DNA from: Chryseobacterium formosum
GTDB taxonomy: Bacteria > Bacteroidota > Bacteroidia > Flavobacteriales > Weeksellaceae
Assembly: GCF_026460885.1 (NCBI RefSeq)
Contig: NZ_JAOVZW010000017.1
Coordinates: 1 to 64,000 of the forward strand
Length of the DNA stretch: 64,000 nucleotides
Reading direction: 5' to 3'
The notes under the pieces are model-generated. The model made no database searches and was not told where the DNA came from. It worked only from the letters and a program-made list of their open reading frames with translations. Shown piece after piece: positions 61,922 through 64,000 of the stretch (positions are counted from its first letter, which is position 1; each line of letters starts with the position of its first letter). The translations under genes were made by a program, and so were the position numbers.

Positions 61922-62002
61922 TCATTAATTGAAGAAACTTTCCTGCTGTACAAAACTTTTTTCTGTTAATTTTTTTTTAAAATTGAGAGAAATCAAATTA
62001 CT

Positions 62003-64000
62003 CTACAGTCTTTCCTGCTCATCAGCTTTTTTAATTGTTTTTGAATTTTTCACCGATTGATTTCCGAAATTATATTTAAGTGAAAATGTAAAACCCTGCG
62101 TATCCTGATAGTCTAAAAAGTAATTATCCTGATTGCCATATTTCGTACTTACTTTTTGCTGAGTAGACCTGAAAATATCGTTAAAAATAAATGCTGCTTC
62201 CAATTTTTTATTGAAAAATTTCCTGTTCATTACAAAATAAGCAGACCATTGACTAGAGATTGTAAAAGTCCCCTGTATTCCGGGAGAATAATACTTGTGC
62301 CCAAGTTCCATTTTCCAATCTGAATTTTTGTCTAAAGTGAGACTTGTCGAAATATTAGAAACCCAATTCCAAACCTTATTTCTATTTAAAACTCCATCAA
62401 TTCCTTTGAAATAATTTTCATTATGTTCTAAATTTTCAGAAACAATTAAGCTCCACCAAGGTTTGATTTCAAAACTTTTATAAAGACTTAATCCAAAAGC
62501 TTGTCCTTTCTCTATATTGGTAAAATAATAGATCAGATTATTATTTTCATGCTGCTGAAAAGAGATTTCCATGGATGGAAAAAGTTCTTTCCGATAATAA
62601 AAATCGACATTCCAGTTTTTGAAAGAATAGGTCAGATTTAAATTGTGAATAATAGTCGCTTTTAATTTCGGGTCACCTTGATAATAAGAAAACAGATTGT
62701 AGTAAGATTTTGCAGGATTTAACCAAGAATAAGATGGTCTACTGATTCTTTTTCCGTAAGAAAAACCAAATTCATGTTTATTATCCGTCGTATATTGAGC
62801 ATAAAATGTAGGAAACAAACTCCAGTAATTATTTTTATTCACTTCATAAGGTTCAGAAACAATTCCTTCCAAGTCTGTCATTTCAGCACGAAGTCCACCT
62901 TTAAAACTCCATTTTTCAAGATTATAAGCCATTGAAGTATAGATTGCAAAATTGTGTTCTTTATAATCAAAAAGGCTGCTTTTTTCAGGTCTATATTGAA
63001 ATTCTCCACTTTCATTATCCGAAAAATCAAGTTGACTGTCCGTTTTCACAAAACTATATTTTCCACCTGATTCCAATTCGAGTTTATCATTTTTCCATTG
63101 GTAATCAAATTGTGTGGAATACAATTGAACATCACTTTTATTATTTGTCATAAAATTCGTTTCCCTCGGAGTTTGATTGGCAAAATTCAGATACGTGAGA
63201 ACATTTTGATATTTACTTGAATTATTTCCTGTAAAATAATTAATCCATGAAAGACTACTTTTTTTATTTAATTTCCTATCAATCTGAAAGCTCAAAGAAT
63301 TATTAATTGTTCGTGAATGATGGTCATTAATTGTCGTATAATTTGATTCAGCAACGTTTTGAGAATTGTAGATCAAAGTAGGAACATTGTACGTTCCAAA
63401 AGATTTTGGATTAAAATATCCTGAATAATTCAAGCTTGCTGTTGTAAGGCTGTCGATCTCGTATTCTACATTAAAATTTACCGTATTCTGACTTTTTGCC
63501 TGATCTTTTCTGTTCATCGTACTGATCCAGATTGTACCGTCTTCAGGATAATTTACAAAATCAGTTCCTTCACGATAATACGTTCCTGTTCCTCGAAAAT
63601 AACTTCCCATGATTGAAAGTTTGTCTTTTTTGTAATACTGTGAAAGCCCCGCAACTGCTTTTGCATATTGAGTCTGAATATATTTTGAAGATAAAACTCC
63701 GCGATAGCCTTCTATTTTATTTTTCTTCATGACAATATTCAAAACAGCTCCACCTTCGGCTTCGTATTTTGCAGGCGGATTGGTAATCACTTCCACAGTT
63801 TTTACATCATCACCTTGTGTATTTTCCAGAAAATTTTTGAGTTCTTCACCTGTCATCATCACTTTTTTATCATTAATGGTTACCAAAACTGAAGTTCCAC
63901 CTTTTACAGCCAAAATATCATTATTGATAGTAACTTGCGGAGTTTTTTTAAGAATTTCCCAAGCGTTGAGTGATGAAATATTAGAATTTTCAACATTAAA
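62003..64000 (-). CDS. outer-membrane TonB-receptor-like barrel (5' end outside window)
   Basis: The frame stays open to the right edge, so the true start is beyond the window; the internal start at 63913 is a TTG in the middle of the plug. At the edge, NISSLNAWEILKKTPQVTIN and VLVTINDKKVMMTGEELKNF are the plug domain, with TVEVITNPPAKYEAEGGAVL next to it. A long row of amphipathic strands follows with Tyr and Trp girdles, ending in GFTFSLKYNFGN. This fits the outer-membrane beta-barrel family related to TonB-dependent receptors (substrate unknown). Some members lack a TonB box. Confidence 0.85.
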   Translation of the reverse strand, partial: FNVENSNISSLNAWEILKKTPQVTINNDILAVKGGTSVLVTINDKKVMMTGEELKNFLENTQGDDVKTVEVITNPPAKYEAEGGAVLNIVMKKNKIEGYRGVLSSKYIQTQYAKAVAGLSQYYKKDKLSIMGSYFRGTGTYYREGTDFVNYPEDGTIWISTMNRKDQAKSQNTVNFNVEYEIDSLTTASLNYSGYFNPKSFGTYNVPTLIYNSQNVAESNYTTINDHHSRTINNSLSFQIDRKLNKKSSLSWINYFTGNNSSKYQNVLTYLNFANQTPRETNFMTNNKSDVQLYSTQFDYQWKNDKLELESGGKYSFVKTDSQLDFSDNESGEFQYRPEKSSLFDYKEHNFAIYTSMAYNLEKWSFKGGLRAEMTDLEGIVSEPYEVNKNNYWSLFPTFYAQYTTDNKHEFGFSYGKRISRPSYSWLNPAKSYYNLFSYYQGDPKLKATIIHNLNLTYSFKNWNVDFYYRKELFPSMEISFQQHENNNLIYYFTNIEKGQAFGLSLYKSFEIKPWWSLIVSENLEHNENYFKGIDGVLNRNKVWNWVSNISTSLTLDKNSDWKMELGHKYYSPGIQGTFTISSQWSAYFVMNRKFFNKKLEAAFIFNDIFRSTQQKVSTKYGNQDNYFLDYQDTQGFTFSLKYNFGNQSVKNSKTIKKADEQERL

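Overview
The window looks like chromosome of a Bacteroidota bacterium of class Flavobacteriia, most like Chryseobacterium (Weeksellaceae). The DNA is AT-rich. Many genes are preceded by the Bacteroidota -7 box TAnnTTTG rather than a Shine-Dalgarno site. Several families present are typical of this group: a PorP/SprF type IX secretion protein, a T9SS sorting-domain cargo, DUF5606, DUF3822, DUF2807, and LemA with two TPM proteins. I see no rRNA or tRNA gene, no transposase, no CRISPR array and no replication origin.

Layout. 1-1.6 kb: the end of a polymorphic (Rhs-type) toxin, a likely immunity gene, two terminators and broken Rhs-core debris. 1.6-3.7 kb: a minus-strand set of a Crp-like regulator, an NAD(P)-binding protein and a solitary sdhC. 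4.5-11.9 kb: a GAF-domain protein, an HD phosphohydrolase fused to a Pycsar-type membrane effector, and a phosphoesterase fused to an outer-membrane barrel. 12-18.3 kb: two lipoproteins, FUSC, mazG, DUF5606, def, ruvX and a SixA-like phosphatase. 18.4-23.5 kb: a serine hydrolase, then a plus-strand run ending in rsmD, interrupted by a four-helix-bundle gene. 23.5-30.5 kb: murI, hemW, porP, rluD and a PASTA gene on the minus strand, diverging from ddl and coaD. 30.5-35.5 kb: a TRIC channel, a T9SS cargo, folA and lemA-TPM-TPM. 35.6-42.5 kb: a KefF/KefC-like pair, a GIN-domain lipoprotein and an M3 peptidase operon. 42.8-49.2 kb: a SEC-C protein, a SlyD-like FKBP, a VF530 protein beside a 42-bp repeat array, a 53-residue basic protein, sbcD and sbcC. 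49.2-58.3 kb: a LytS/LytTR pair, an intradiol dioxygenase, a degenerate pirin, a minimal sorting-like domain, an LLM oxidoreductase, a TetR regulator and clpB. 58.5-64 kb: a hypothetical/membrane/histidine-kinase/response-regulator module, an FKBP lipoprotein and a TonB-receptor-like barrel cut by the window edge.

Most of the window is housekeeping: cell wall (murI, ddl, PASTA), nucleotide sanitation (mazG), DNA repair (ruvX, sbcCD), protein quality control (def, clpB, FKBPs, M3 peptidase) and signalling. The accessory signals most worth attention are the HD-Pycsar effector fusion without a visible cyclase, the toxin/immunity end with orphan Rhs debris, the four-helix-bundle insertion beside rsmD, the 42-bp array upstream of the VF530 DNA-binding gene, and several families of dispersed palindromic repeats.
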